DNA of 64,000 nucleotides from Anodontia alba (GCA_964016985.1 OZ024828.1:30891129-30955128); one strand, 5' to 3'. Shown: positions 51,501 to 62,340, numbered from the stretch's first letter. Program-made: numbers and translations. The notes: a model not told the origin generated them from the sequence alone.

Positions 51501-51779
51501 CATAACGAAAACACGCCTATTCAAATATATTGAAAATTTCACCACCAAAAATTGAAAGTTTTCAGATAAAAATTTCTGATCTTTTTCATATTTCTGCTCA
51601 AAACATAGATTGTGGGCACTTGTTAGAACCGCCTCGCCGAGGCGGTTCTAACGAGTACCCACAATCTATGTTTTTGAGCAGAAATTAGAAAATTTATGTA
51701 TACCCCTGTAAACCCAAGTTTTACTACATAAAATTGGGGTTTAAGGGGGTCAAAATTATATAGGCGTGTTCTCGTAATG
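51501..51779 (-). mobile_element. Family A MITE, copy 15
   Basis: Minus orientation, ends CATAACGAAAACACGCC and TTCTCGTAATG, tip base C. Left arm has GGGCACTTGTTAG against GAGTACCC on the right, two mismatches. Confidence 0.92.
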
Positions 51780-52041
51780 TGATTTAATTCTTCGGCCATA
51801 CATGTTCCCGAAGTACGTTTTTTGACGTTGCAGTTCAAATATTTCCTCAAATATAGCTATCAGGAAACAGACACTTGCAAATATAGACACATTGACAATT
51901 TTCCTATCATATGGGACTGTTTATGTGCCATTCTATCTGTTGTCATTTTCTAGTACTGATCGAAACCCTTAAAAAAATGAGGTTACCCAGGAAAAACGAC
52001 AACCACTCTCCCGAAATAAATTAAATAAACTAGGTATTAAT

Positions 52042-52131
52042 TACCCAGTAAGGATTCTTTATAAATCTATAGCGGGACGTTATCGGCCGATAACGGCCCG
52101 CTATAGATTAATAAAGAATGCTGGCTGGGTA
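52042..52131. mobile_element. Family G palindrome, copy 3
   Basis: TACCCAGTAAGGATTCTTTATAAATCTATAGCGGG pairs with CCCGCTATAGATTAATAAAGAATGCTGGCTGGGTA, centre TTATCGGCCGATAA. About 90 bp. Confidence 0.78.
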
Positions 52132-52597
52132 CAGACGTCCTTTTATTTGAAAACCTTGTTATCTTATCACAAAAACTTATCAAAATTGAGAAATACAAAG
52201 ATAAAGAATATTTACACTATAGCAAAATAAAATAAAATGATAATATTTCTTAACCTTGTCTTTATAAAAGATACATTCGTGTAAAACAAAAGCATAACAA
52301 GAACAAAAGAGAGACAAAAGCCATCAAAAATAGACATTTGTAAAGTATCATTTCGTTATTGTAAAACTGAAAACATGTGACAACAAGTACGCCGACAATG
52401 AATAAATAATATAATATAAAAACAAGAAGCATGACATTCAAAAACACTATGGACAATGATAGAAGATGTCTAAAATTAATATGTTTTATTGCTGTTTCGT
52501 TTAAAATTACAAATGGTAGTTGAATGTTAATAACAGAACATTATTACTTTTCAGAAAATGGAATAGAGTAAACAAAACATATTTATGATTTTAATAA

Positions 52598-52734
52598 AAA
52601 AAAACAAAAAAACAACAACAAAAAAAAAAAAAAAAAAAAAAACAACAACAACAAAAAAAAAAAACAAAAACAAAAAAAAACAAAAAAAAAAAACAAAAAA
52701 AACAAAAAAAAAACAAAAAAAAAAAAAAAAAAAC
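52598..52734. repeat. A/CAA-rich low-complexity tract
   Basis: Runs of A with scattered CAA. The frames across it are artefacts. Confidence 0.97.
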
Positions 52735-52921
52735 GAATGAGACATTGGCATAAAATTCCAGTATTTTATTATTTTGATATTTCATTTTTTTTTAAGAAAC
52801 AAAGCATACATATGATGGTCTTGTAACACTTAATCTCTTACCAAACAATACCAAAGTTTAATGTGCGGCAGAGTTCTATTTAAAACATTGCATGAAAATG
52901 AGAAACCGCAAATACATGTAT

Positions 52922-53183
52922 CATCACCTATATAATTTTGACCCCCTTAAACCCCACTTTTATACAGGAAAACTAGGGTTTACAGGGGTAAACATTATTT
53001 TCCTTATTTCTGCTCGAAAACATAGATTGTGGGTACACGTTAGAGGGCGAGGCGGTTCTAACGAGTACCCACAATCTATGTTTTGAGCAGAAATATGAAA
53101 AATATCTGTTTTTTTATCTGAAAATTTTCCTTTGTTTGGTTGTAAAATTTTCAATATATTTGAATGAGCGTGTTTTCGTAATG
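52922..53183 (+). mobile_element. Family A MITE, copy 16, damaged
   Basis: The left end reads CATCACCTATATAATTTTG, losing GAAAACATGC. The left hairpin arm tip is deleted (ACACGTTAGAGGGCGAGGCGG), so the right arm has no full partner. Confidence 0.85.
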
Positions 53184-53516
53184 TTATGCAATTTCTCCAA
53201 GGATTATCCGTTCAAAAATAACATATTTCCGCTTGTTGGTCCAAAAACATTAGGATACTGCAGTCAGTAGATTGGTATCAAGATAATCTAATAATCAATG
53301 ACCTTTGATGTTGACAGCTAAGGAATATCAACAGACAATAATGTGATTATTGTAGGGTAGGGGTAGGGCTGCTAACGAGTAGAGTATCTGTGTTTTAAAA
53401 ATAAAAAGAATGAATGCTAAGACTGCGAATAACACCAGAATAATATTAAATCTAAATACAAGAAAACGGATGTGATGTGTTCACTGTTTTAAAATAACAA
53501 TTATTCCTGTTTTGTA

Positions 53517-53583
53517 AGGGGGGTGGGGGGGGGGGGGGGGGGTGGCGGGGGGGGGGGGGGGGGGGGGGAGATGGGTAGGGGGG
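53517..53583. repeat. Long G tract with G-quadruplex potential
   Basis: More than 50 G in about 65 bases, broken by single T, C or A. Exact length is prone to sequencing error. Confidence 0.85.
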
Positions 53584-53849
53584 CAGAAACACCTCCAAAA
53601 TTGTTTCTGTCCCTTTCTGAAAAGTGATCTACTTTAAAAGGAAAAACTTTACTCCAAGAGTGATACCGGTGTGGACCAATACAGGGGATATAATACTGAC
53701 GACTTACGTGCAATGTATACCGGGGTGTTTGGTATCAGTCTGTCCGATAAAGGTGCCACGTTAACCCATGTACAATATATTGCCATATCATATATTTAGC
53801 AACATGTTTTCCGTTTGATAATAGATGAGCCAGGATACAGCATTTCCTG

Positions 53850-54130
53850 TATTACGAAAACAAGCCTATTCAAATATACTGACAATTTTACCAGCAAAAA
53901 TGAAAATTTTCAGATAAAAAATCTGATATTTTTCATACTTCTGCTCAAAACAAAGATTGTGGGTATTCGTTAGAACCCCCACGGCGCGGCGAGGCGGTTC
54001 TAAAGAGTATCCACAATCTATGATTTTGAGCAGAAATAAGAACACTAATGTATACCCCCGTAAACCCCATTTTTACTATATAAAAGTGGGGTTTAAGGGG
54101 TCAACATCTTATAGGCATGTTTGCCTGATG
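53850..54130 (-). mobile_element. Family A MITE, copy 17, damaged tip
   Basis: Minus orientation; the tip reads AACCCCCACGGCGCGGCGAGGCGG, so several extra bases sit in the loop. The right end is worn (GGCATGTTTGCCTGATG). Confidence 0.85.
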
Positions 54131-54226
54131 GGCAAAATCGCATGTTCGCCCAGCGAAGACTCAAATCTGTCAGCGCATCCGGGCATGCTGATCAGAATCT
54201 TCACTGTCCACCTAGAGAGACGCTGA

Positions 54227-54568
54227 GCCGGCCTCGGTGGCTCAGTTGGATGCGCCGTCCGACTGGAGACCAGGAGGTCGCGGGTTCAACACCCGCCGAG
54301 GTCAGCAACATTCTTTCGTGGAGATTGATCATGAAGGTCAGCAACATTCGTTCGTAGAGATTGATCACGTAATATTTTCTATGGTCATTCTCTCCCTTCT
54401 GCTGATTCAAGAAGGGCAGTTGTCAGTTTCTGGCGAAAGAATGTGCACAATACTGGTTAACCGCTTAGAGGACTAAGCCTGCCCAGTAAACGTGTGGTTA
54501 GGTAAACCGACCGCGCTCGACATGACCCCATTGGGTTGACTGGGCCGTAAAACCTCAACACAAACAAA
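54227..54568 (+). repeat. SINE family S1, full-length, with internal duplication
   Basis: Target duplication CCTAGAGA(GA)CGCTG at 54211-54225 and about 54570-54582. Same head, body and tail as the 23-kb copy. The piece GTCAGCAACATTCTTTCGTGGAG..GATCATGA is repeated once in tandem (54302-54366). It is inserted in a GATCAGCC-type repeat whose halves (ACTGTCCA / GTGGATCCTTGGCTATCC) lie on either side. Confidence 0.92.
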
Positions 54569-54704
54569 ACCTAGAGACGCTGTGGATCCTTGGCTATCCA
54601 CAAAGTATCCTGCGAAGACTCCGATCAGACAGCGCTGATCTTATAGGAAATGCTGTGCCTCAGATCATGAAGTTGTTCCTCTCCCAGAAAGCCATTTTCA
54701 TATA

Positions 54705-56280
54705 TACTGAAAGGAAAAAGAAACGCAGGGTAGAGTTTTTTCCTTCTTATTTAAACCATTTTTTACGGTGTTTACTATAGCCATACACTTTTACAGATTG
54801 TCCTGTGAATATGAACCGCGGGTATACGAGTCTATGGTCGATGTGCTATCTACCCAGTGTGTGAAATCATTCAACCGTGCACTACACGGTGCATTGCACG
54901 GACAATACGGAAAGCCAAAATTTCGTGCAAAACAAGCATGTTTAAACCTTCAGCACAAGATTTCCTCACACCATTTGGTACACTTCCACGCTACACAACG
55001 CTTTTCGATTCTTTTACCGATTTTTCTTGTCATTTTTACGCTACTTTGAACTTTTTTTCAATCATGGTACGATTGACGGATGTTCAGAGGGGTAGGGCAA
55101 TTGCGTTGCTGATGCAGGGTCAGAGGCAACAGCAAGTTGCCAATCATTTTGGGGTTAATGTCTCAACAACTGAACGTCTTGTTAGACATTTAAGGGAGAT
55201 AGGGCATTTAGCAGACCGACCGCGGTCTGGGCGTCCACGCGTGACGTCGCGACGTCAAGACAGGACAATCCGTCTGGCACATTTGCGGAATCGTCATCTC
55301 ACTGCTACCGAAACTGCCCTTAATACAGTAGGTACGCATAATCGACAAATTTCTCCGAAGACTGTTGGAAGTCGATTGCGTGAGATTGGTCTTCGAGCTC
55401 GTCGTCCATACGTTGGTCTGCCTCTGACCCAGGCACGTAGGTTGCGTCGTAGGGCGTAGTTGACGGCGCATGCGCCCAGGCTATTTTCGATGAGGCAGTG
55501 GAGACGAGTTCTTTTTACGGACGAGTCTAGGTTCACTCTCTATCGCGCAGATGGCCGACGTCGCGGAGAACGCTTTGCCGACGCTTGTGCTGTCGAACGG
55601 GATCGGTTTGGGGGTGGCTCCGTTATGGTCTGGGGAGGCATTGCTCACGGGATAAAATCACAGTTGATTATTGTTGCGGGCAATATGACCGCAGTAAGGT
55701 ATAGGGATGAGATCTTGCGTCCCGTTGCAGTCCCACTTGTGCAACAACGTAATCTGATTCTGCAGCAGGACAATGCCCGACCACATGTTGCCCGAGTTTG
55801 TCAGGATTTCCTGGCAAACAATAACATCGCACCACTAGCATGACCACCGTACAGTCCAGATTTGACCCCAATAGAGCACATGTGGGATGAGCTGGACAGA
55901 AGGTTTAGGAAGCGCCGAAATCCCCCCGCAACTCTCGCACAACTAAGGAATGCGTTGATCGATGAATAGAATAACATCCCGATGCGAACTGTCAATGCTT
56001 TGGTTAACTCTATCCAAAGGAGAATTAGGGCAGCAACGGCAGCAAGAGGGGGGCACACTCGATATTGATTTTCAGTTTGATTTTGATTTCAAGATTTGAG
56101 GGGTAGCTACCAATGAACTTCAATAACTCGAGACTTGTTGATCACAAACCAATGAAACTTGGAACTTTTGTTCCATACATGTACCGTTTTGTAATCATAG
56201 TAAAATATTTAACAAACTTTTTCAAACTTGAATGAAATTTAGGAATAAAATTTACCCTGCGTTTCTTTTTCCTTTCAGTA
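54705..56280 (+). mobile_element. Tc1-type DNA transposon, near complete
   Basis: About 1576 bp. The terminal inverted repeats match perfectly for 28 bases starting TACTGAAAGGAAAAAGAAAC and are flanked by TA. The exact boundary is ambiguous because TATATA lies at both ends. It carries one transposase frame with no frameshift but three stop codons. Confidence 0.93.
55064..56068 (+). pseudogene. Tc1-type transposase with three in-frame stops
   Basis: 334 codons from ATG 55064 to TGA 56066, in one frame throughout. An N-terminal helix-turn-helix (VQRGRAIALLMQGQ; VSTTERLVRHL) and GRPRVTSRRQDR (AT-hook-like GRPR) come before the catalytic core: FTDESRF (first Asp), LQQDNARPH (second Asp) and PIEHMWDEL (Glu), with 34 residues between the last two (DD34E). 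Stops fall at codons 132 (TAG), 260 (TGA) and 302 (TAG). In the second and third, the family normally has Trp (WPPYSPDL; EWNNIP), and the first also suits Trp. Each differs from TGG by one G-to-A change. The copy is otherwise young-looking. Confidence 0.93.
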
Positions 56281-56334
56281 TATATTGTTATACACTGTTT
56301 GATTCTTACTACTGTTTTCTTATACAAACACTTA

Positions 56335-56400
56335 ATTATTTATTTATTTATCTATTTATTCTTATTTATTTATTTTAATTTTTCTTTATTTTTACTTCTT
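56335..56400. repeat. TTTA-rich tract
   Basis: ATTATTTATTTATTTATCTATTTATTC and similar. Confidence 0.85.
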
Positions 56401-56820
56401 TTATCTGTACTTATATTTGTTTGTGTGTGTTTTGTCAACTTATTTATTTTACCTTATTACATGAAATAACAATCACAACATTTTACCTTGGTCTATGAAA
56501 CAATCTGCCTTCAAGTCAACAACGCAATTTACATTGTAGAGGGGAAGAACTCTATAAGTATTTGATGCTTTCGGTCTGATCCAATATCGTCTGTATGTCC
56601 GACTTGTTACTTTGTTGTATTTGAATTATGTAATAAAATATATTTAAACCAAAGTAATCAGGACTCATTCTTATCCAGAAAATGACACGTCACACCATAG
56701 CTATCCTCAGTGCTGGTAGGATTTTTCCCATACGTGAAAGCAAGCATGGACACAATGTTTCTAAGGATACGGAGGTAAGCCAAAACCTGCATATAGACAT
56801 GATGTTTTGTTGCCTCAGAG

Positions 56821-57072
56821 CATATCGAGGGTTGAGCGCAAGACTATAGTTACTCAAACATATTTTTGAAACCCTTGTTTAGGGGAACTTGGACCCCTTT
56901 GTAAACAATGCAAATTTAGGTGCCATTGCTCATACGAGCAATGGCACCTAAAGTTTCATTGTTTACAGAAGGAAATGTTGTAATCTTCATAACGCCTTCA
57001 TGGTGAGGAGATTACGTTTGGGGAAAAACAACCATCTGACTTACGCCAGTCTTGCGCTCAACCCTCGATATG
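56821..57072. mobile_element. Family E MITE with 25-bp perfect inverted ends
   Basis: CATATCGAGGGTTGAGCGCAAGACT-type ends match exactly in inverse at 57048-57072. The middle has the palindrome TAGGTGCCATTGCTC-ATAC-GAGCAATGGCACCTA and a second pair GTAAACAATG / CATTGTTTAC, so nested hairpins form. Total 252 bp, no frame. Single copy in the window; its perfection suggests recent movement. Confidence 0.85.
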
Positions 57073-57679
57073 CGAACATTAGTACTTTAGAATGATGGCG
57101 AATCATTAGGTACTGTCGAAAATTAGAACAGAATGAAAATTCTGATCCTACCACACAGCCACACATCTGAAATTGCACATGCCCAGAATGCCCTTAGTTT
57201 ATGTCACTATTCAATTATTTTATTTTAGTCAACAAAATGAAGACATTCATCCGACGACAATGATCTTAGCAGATAGATCCTCAGAACAAATTTGATCCGG
57301 GCAATCACAAAGGCGTCTGACTTCGAAGACTTATATTCGTTTAGACTATAATTCAACACTAACAACAAGAACCTGCTCTGTTTGCAGGTCAAGACATCTC
57401 TGTATGCGAAGAATTAGTCTCTTGAATCAGATTGCACTTATGCACAAGAGAAATTAAGCTATGCTGGTGGCAAAATACTATAAGCTTCTTTTTTATTTCA
57501 GAACGTGATAAGTACTACTTGTTGTCAGCTATAACCAGCGGCGTGGTTGATAACATTTTCAATAAAATAACAGTATGTGCATTTGTACTTGTATAAAGTA
57601 ATTGTACGGAAATGGAATTCTGCCTAGAAAGGAGAAAAAAAAATAAATAAACGAAAGTAAATGAGAAAAATAAATCAGT

Positions 57680-57865
57680 CACAACGTCAGAAAACGTACA
57701 TTTGGACATGTGCGACCAGCGAAGATTCTGATCAGAATATTCAATAGGTGCCCCATAGATAGCCAAGGATGCAAAGATACTTCATGCGGATAACGACGGA
57801 TCTGACTAGACTGTGAGGATGCATGGGCTGATATGAGTTAACATTGGCGAACATGATACAAGGTA
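57680..57865. repeat. GATCAGAA-type repeat
   Basis: ACGTACATTTGGACATGTGCGACCAGCGAAGATTCTGATCAGAATATTCAATAGG and ATAGCCAAGGATGCAAAGATAC, as at 51.3 kb. Confidence 0.6.
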
Positions 57866-57961
57866 TTTTTTCTTTTTTCAAGTTGCGGCTCAAATCAAGA
57901 CTTTGACCTAAGTACATGCCATTATTTCCGTAAGACATTTCAAGCGCTGTATACAGCTGCT

Positions 57962-58169
57962 AACCCTTGTCCTGCTGAATAAATTAAGATGCCACACCCA
58001 CTTCTAATTTTCAGCCAGTCAGATTCCTTGATCCAGATTTTTCCTATAAATTCGCATACTTAATGGCAAACAGTGTAGATCCAGATCAGTTGGCTTCTTC
58101 AGAAGCCAACTGATCTGGATCTACACTGTTTGCAAAGGCAGGGTATATCCGGGTTCAGCAGGACAAGGG
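57962..58169. mobile_element. Family D TTAA-type MITE, copy 5
   Basis: Left flank CTAA, right flank TTAA (58170-58173). Ends CCCTTGTCCTGCTGAA and TTCAGCAGGACAAGGG are identical. The hairpin 58063-58133 is perfect over 34 nt per arm. The best-preserved copy. Confidence 0.92.
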
Positions 58170-58299
58170 TTAAAAACAACGATACTTGAGAGCACTGAAC
58201 TCACACCTACTCCCAAGATAAAAAATAGCTGAACACTCGAGTTTGTTGTTTTGCCAGACTATCAGCTAGTTTCGGCCAATTACGCCTCAGCAGTGTCCC

Positions 58300-58405
58300 A
58301 TAGAAGAACGACAACAGCAAACATTGTAAATTCAGGTCTGACGCCACAGACAGTGGCGTCTGATCAGGGTCTACACCGTTCGCCTTAAGTACAGGACTTT
58401 CTATA

Positions 58406-58447
<42 letters not shown>

Positions 58448-58450
58448 CCT
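58300..58450. repeat. GCAAACAGTG-type hairpin element with AAT microsatellite
   Basis: GCAAACATTGTAAATTCAGGTCTGACGCCAC pairs with GTGGCGTCTGATCAGGGTCTACACCG. GTACAGGACTTTCTATAAATAATAATAAT follows, the AAT run being about 40 bp. Confidence 0.7.
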
Positions 58451-58915
58451 AAAGCACCATTCATTATATATGGACCTACCTTAATAAAACGGTAGACTTA
58501 TCCATTATGTATTAATGGGTTAATAGGATATGTACAAACTACACAATAAACGAACTGAAAAACGGCATTTTTTCACCGTTTCAATAAAAAAATCTAAAAT
58601 TTCAACCCTGCAGACCAACATATACCTTTATGTAAAGAGACGTCTCTTCAGGATCTGCACCGTTTGTCAATCGGTTCTTGCTTTTTTCTAATTCCTCATT
58701 TGCAGCAACGGATATGTCTAAATTCGAAGATAGAAGAGTTCACTTCTGAAACACAGGGGTGAAATGGTTAAAGTCGTTGTGTCCCTTAATATGTTAAGTC
58801 GGTTATAATTCCTTTCTAGATCTGTTCCAGACAGAAACATCGTTAGTTCTTGCTTTGTATGAAGAGCTTGTATTAGCTTGTTTCTCTAATGAAGGACAGG
58901 TAGGCTAACCTTTAC

Positions 58916-59101
58916 CACTCTCTAGGCTGATCTATCTGACGACAAAGTGGCGATTTATTGTTTTATTATTTTCCAGAAAACAACATTTTGACATTTCATG
59001 CAAGCTATCTCCATTGGAGACAATTTGCATAAAATGTCAACCTATTTTCTGGGAAAAATAAGAAATATATTTCAATAGATCGTCTACTGAAACTTTCCCG
59101 G
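58916..59101. mobile_element. Family K foldback element, copy 5
   Basis: CTATCTGACGACAAAGTGGCG at the left and TCGTCTACTGAAACTTTCCC at the right. The centre is GACATTTCATGCAAGCTATCTCC-ATT-GGAGACAATTTGCATAAAATGTC. Confidence 0.7.
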
Positions 59102-60550
59102 GGTGCTAAACGTTAAAGAGCTATTTATCAGAACAAAACTGGAAAGGTACTGACAGAGATTAAATAACATGCGATTAGGAGTCTATTGTCTGACAGTGAT
59201 TTGGTAAATGACTCAATCAGGGAAATGGTATGAAATATGGCGTCTCCAAAGAACACAATAGTCATTGTTAGATAAGAGTTTTTTTTTTCAAAAAAGGTAA
59301 GAGAAAAGTCCAGGGAGTGCCACAATCACAAACCGCAGCCCTTCCCAGACCCCAAGAGGAAGAGGAAACCGACAAACACTGGAGTCTCCTGTATGTTGTC
59401 ACGGTTTTAATTTCATAGTAAAGTTGTGAATAATTGGTACTGAGTAGATACTTGAATGTGGTAGCATTTTTCTAGCATTTTATAGAAAGAATAGCGAGGA
59501 AAATCATTTGTGTGGTAGTTGAAGATGTGATATTGACTGCTGATAAGTAAAAGGCGACGGTATTGATGCGACAATATGTAACTGCAGAAAGGTCGTTAGA
59601 GGGAAACTCAAGGTTGCTGAAGAATGTATCTGAGTTGAAAGTGTTTGACAAAGTATTCATTTCTATGTAAATTTCATGGCCCGGTGATCAAAACTGGATA
59701 CACAACAAGGAAGTTAACGAAAATCATTACCAAGTGCGTCGCCCGTTTGAATATTCAACGCGGCCCTAAACTTTTTAAGATATCGAATGGAGGCGTCTTT
59801 CTTGTAAAAATAAATGTAGTTTTCAAGCAAAATCCATGAGTACTTACAGAAGAAACTAAATATCCAAACATAGAGGTTGAATATCGTTGCAAATAGTATT
59901 TATTCGGTTTTTCCTGTGCATTTAGTTAAGGCTTTATGACGCCATAACAATATTAAATATTTGAAATGGCGGAGCCCATAAAAGAAGTTTTGATATTTTC
60001 AAACCTTGATAATTTTGATATATTTGTTAACCGATTCTGATCAAATTTGCTTCAACATGCAAACATGCACCAATTGTCAATAGCGTACATCTCAGATATA
60101 TATATATTTATATATAGATATATATATTCAATGTTAAGCAGACTATATATAGGCAACAGGCAGACTAGGAAATTAGGCAGACTAAACTCAGTCTGCCTAA
60201 TATTTGAGAGGCAGGCATTTGCAACATAAATAATTGAGGTGCAATTTTAGAGAGGTCGCCTTACATTCAAGCAATTTCTGATAAGTTTAAGCAGTTATTT
60301 CAATATTTGTTGAAAAAATGACTGGTTTTAAATGTCTTATATTTTGTCTGACATATAACTTCAAAAATGTTAGTTTGCAGCTTAGGCAGACAATTTTTAG
60401 ACCTCTATTTCCAAGTAAAGATAAATATATATTGTTATTTTTATTTTGTAGTATTTGATGTACTCGTGTTGACTTTATGATATTGAGATCAAAATCTTCC
60501 AAAATAAAATATTTAGGAAATTGATATTTTGTGTACACGAATTCGCGACT
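59102..60550. other. Unassigned non-coding stretch
   Basis: No gene recognised. ATTAGGCAGACT / AGTCTGCCTAAT at 60163-60206 is a 12-bp-arm hairpin. AAGGCTTTATGACGCC near 59930 echoes the text near 32645. Confidence 0.45.
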
Positions 60551-60554
60551 TTCC

Positions 60555-60679
60555 AGTTCAGCGCCCTCTAGCGGTTAATAGCGATATGCGTAACATGGCG
60601 GCCGATGGTTTATAAATGCGAAAAGCCAGTATTTCATCAATATCCTTACAATTAGCCCGGAATAAAGGTAAAAGAAGGT
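60555..60679 (+). promoter_or_regulatory. Candidate promoter and first exon for the SWIM gene
   Basis: On the minus strand 60561-60574 reads CCGCTAGAGGGCGC, which fits the CTCF core. At 60591-60602 TAACATGGCGGCC fits the YY1-type initiator AANATGGCGGC. About 75 bases further, AAG|GTAAG at 60677-60681 is a strong 5' splice site. This pattern suits a TATA-less housekeeping promoter with a short non-coding exon joined to the exon at 63106. It is an inference from motifs only. Confidence 0.45.
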
Positions 60680-60939
60680 AAGAAATTCTTACTAACATAC
60701 AATTCCATGCATCTCATGATCTGTTTAACAGTATGCAGCAGAATCAATACCAGTATGCTGCGAAATACTTCATTTTGATTTATAAGTTCGGAAAGAACTA
60801 GTAGTCGCACATAATATAATAACTCAGTCTGTCGCTACACCATAAACTAGTGGTGCATAAAAAAACGAATTGTAATATCATGCAGAAATAAAAAGAGTTC
60901 CAGTTACATAATTGTTTACAGTTTTATTGTAGCAGGTGA

Positions 60940-61060
60940 AAAATGCATAAGCCCTGACTAGGTATCAAACCAGGGACTGTTTGTATGCTCCCAGCACAAG
61001 GCAGTACAAGTGTGCTATTTACATATACCCTGTGACATTCTGTCCCTTCACATTGAAATT
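60940..61060 (-). repeat. Possible tRNA-like SINE remnant
   Basis: On the minus strand CAGTCCCTGGTTTGATACCTAG resembles a B box region and TGTGCTGGGAGCATACAAA may be the anticodon side. The A box is not clear. Confidence 0.35.
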
Positions 61061-61489
61061 CATTTTCGAACTTCAATCCGAGAGTCGTGGGAAATGAGAA
61101 TGAGATGTAATGCACATATGAGTTACTTACAATGGTGCCAAATGTAGCAGGTGAAAAAATTTATACAACCTGGCTGGACCTCTTGTATGCTAAGAACAGC
61201 CTACGACGTCACTGTAAAAGCCACCTTGTACCACAAAGCAGTTTAAGCAGCTATAGACCTATGCCCTGTGACAGTATCCTTGTATTTGACGGAAAATCAG
61301 TATACCCAGGTCTAAGAAAGTTATAAAGTTTTAGACAGTCTATAAAGTCAAAGACTATTTGATCTAAAGATTTACAGAGTTGGTCAAAACGAAGTCATGT
61401 AAATGCGGCAAAATTAAAAAATCGCGATCAATCTTTCCGTCTACAGTGTTATTTGAAGCACTAGTAACAGGTCAGCCACTTGTAGCCGT

Positions 61490-61650
61490 GCTGGGCCCGA
61501 TAGCTCAGTCAGATGCTTATTCGACCGATAATCAGGAGGTCGCGGGTTCGATTCTCCGCTCCGGCAAAATTTTTTGGTAAAGATTGATTATGAAATTGTT
61601 TCTTAGGTCATTCTCTCCCTTCCGCTGATTCATAGAACATTCATTTGTCT
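61490..61650 (+). repeat. SINE family S1-like head and body
   Basis: GGGCCCGATAGCTCAGTCAG (A box), CGCGGGTTCGATTCTCCG (B box), then AAAGATTGATTATGAAATTG and GGTCATTCTCTCCCTTCCGCTGATTC as in S1. The tail is absent. Confidence 0.75.
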
Positions 61651-62340
61651 TTGACATCTTAAAATAAATCTCCTGAGCCACTGGGCCCATCAAGGCCATA
61701 TTTCATATTTAGCATCTAGGCAAAGGGGAAATTAAAGTTTGTGTTTCTATGCAAATCCGTTATTCAAGATGGCTGCCATGCCCGTATATGATAAAAACCC
61801 TTCAAAAATCTTCTTCTGGACCAGATTTGGCATGGAGCATGTAGGGGCCATGATGATCATATTTTATATTTTTCGTAAGGTTTGGATAACAAATGCCCCT
61901 GCTATACCCTACAGACTTTGTCAAAAATTATAAAAAAAATGGTGAAAATTTCTGTTTTAATAATTTTTCAAGGAATTGGTTTGAAAAATGTGAGACATGA
62001 TCAGTGAAACAAATTTTTAAGAAAAAATGTGCCTAAAGGCATGTATGCCCCCAGCTTAAGCCATATACATGATGACAGAATTACACTTTCAAACAACATC
62101 TCCTCTGAAAGAATTGGGCCCTTTGGGCTCATATTTCATATTAAGCATCTGAGCAAAGGGGGGATTAAAGTTTGTGTTGTTATGCAAATCCATTATTCAA
62201 GATGGCCGCCATGTCCATATATGGTAAAAACGCTTTCAAAATCTTCTTCTCCAGAACTGCTAAAGGGATTTGGACCAAATTTGGCATGAAGCATGTAGGG
62301 ACCATGATAATCATATTTTATATTTTAGATAACATTATAC
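61640..62340. repeat. Two diverged direct copies of a 230-bp unit
   Basis: Shared text: GGGCCC.T..GG.CATATTTCATATT, AAGTTTGTGTT.CTATGCAAATCC, AAGATGGC.GCCATG, AAATCTTCTTCT and GACCATGATAATCATATTTTATATTTT. Copies start near 61683 and 62116. The style resembles the array units at 45-48 kb but the sequences differ. Confidence 0.7.

Noticed and set aside
876..54130. CRISPR-like array made of the repeated hairpins
   Set aside because: Spacing is irregular (0.2-14 kb), orientation varies, no cas genes are present and the host is an animal; the copies are transposon-like.
54768..55049. Separate 93-residue gene upstream of the Tc1 transposase
   Set aside because: Lies in the 5' untranslated part of the transposon between its terminal repeat and the transposase start; no domain.
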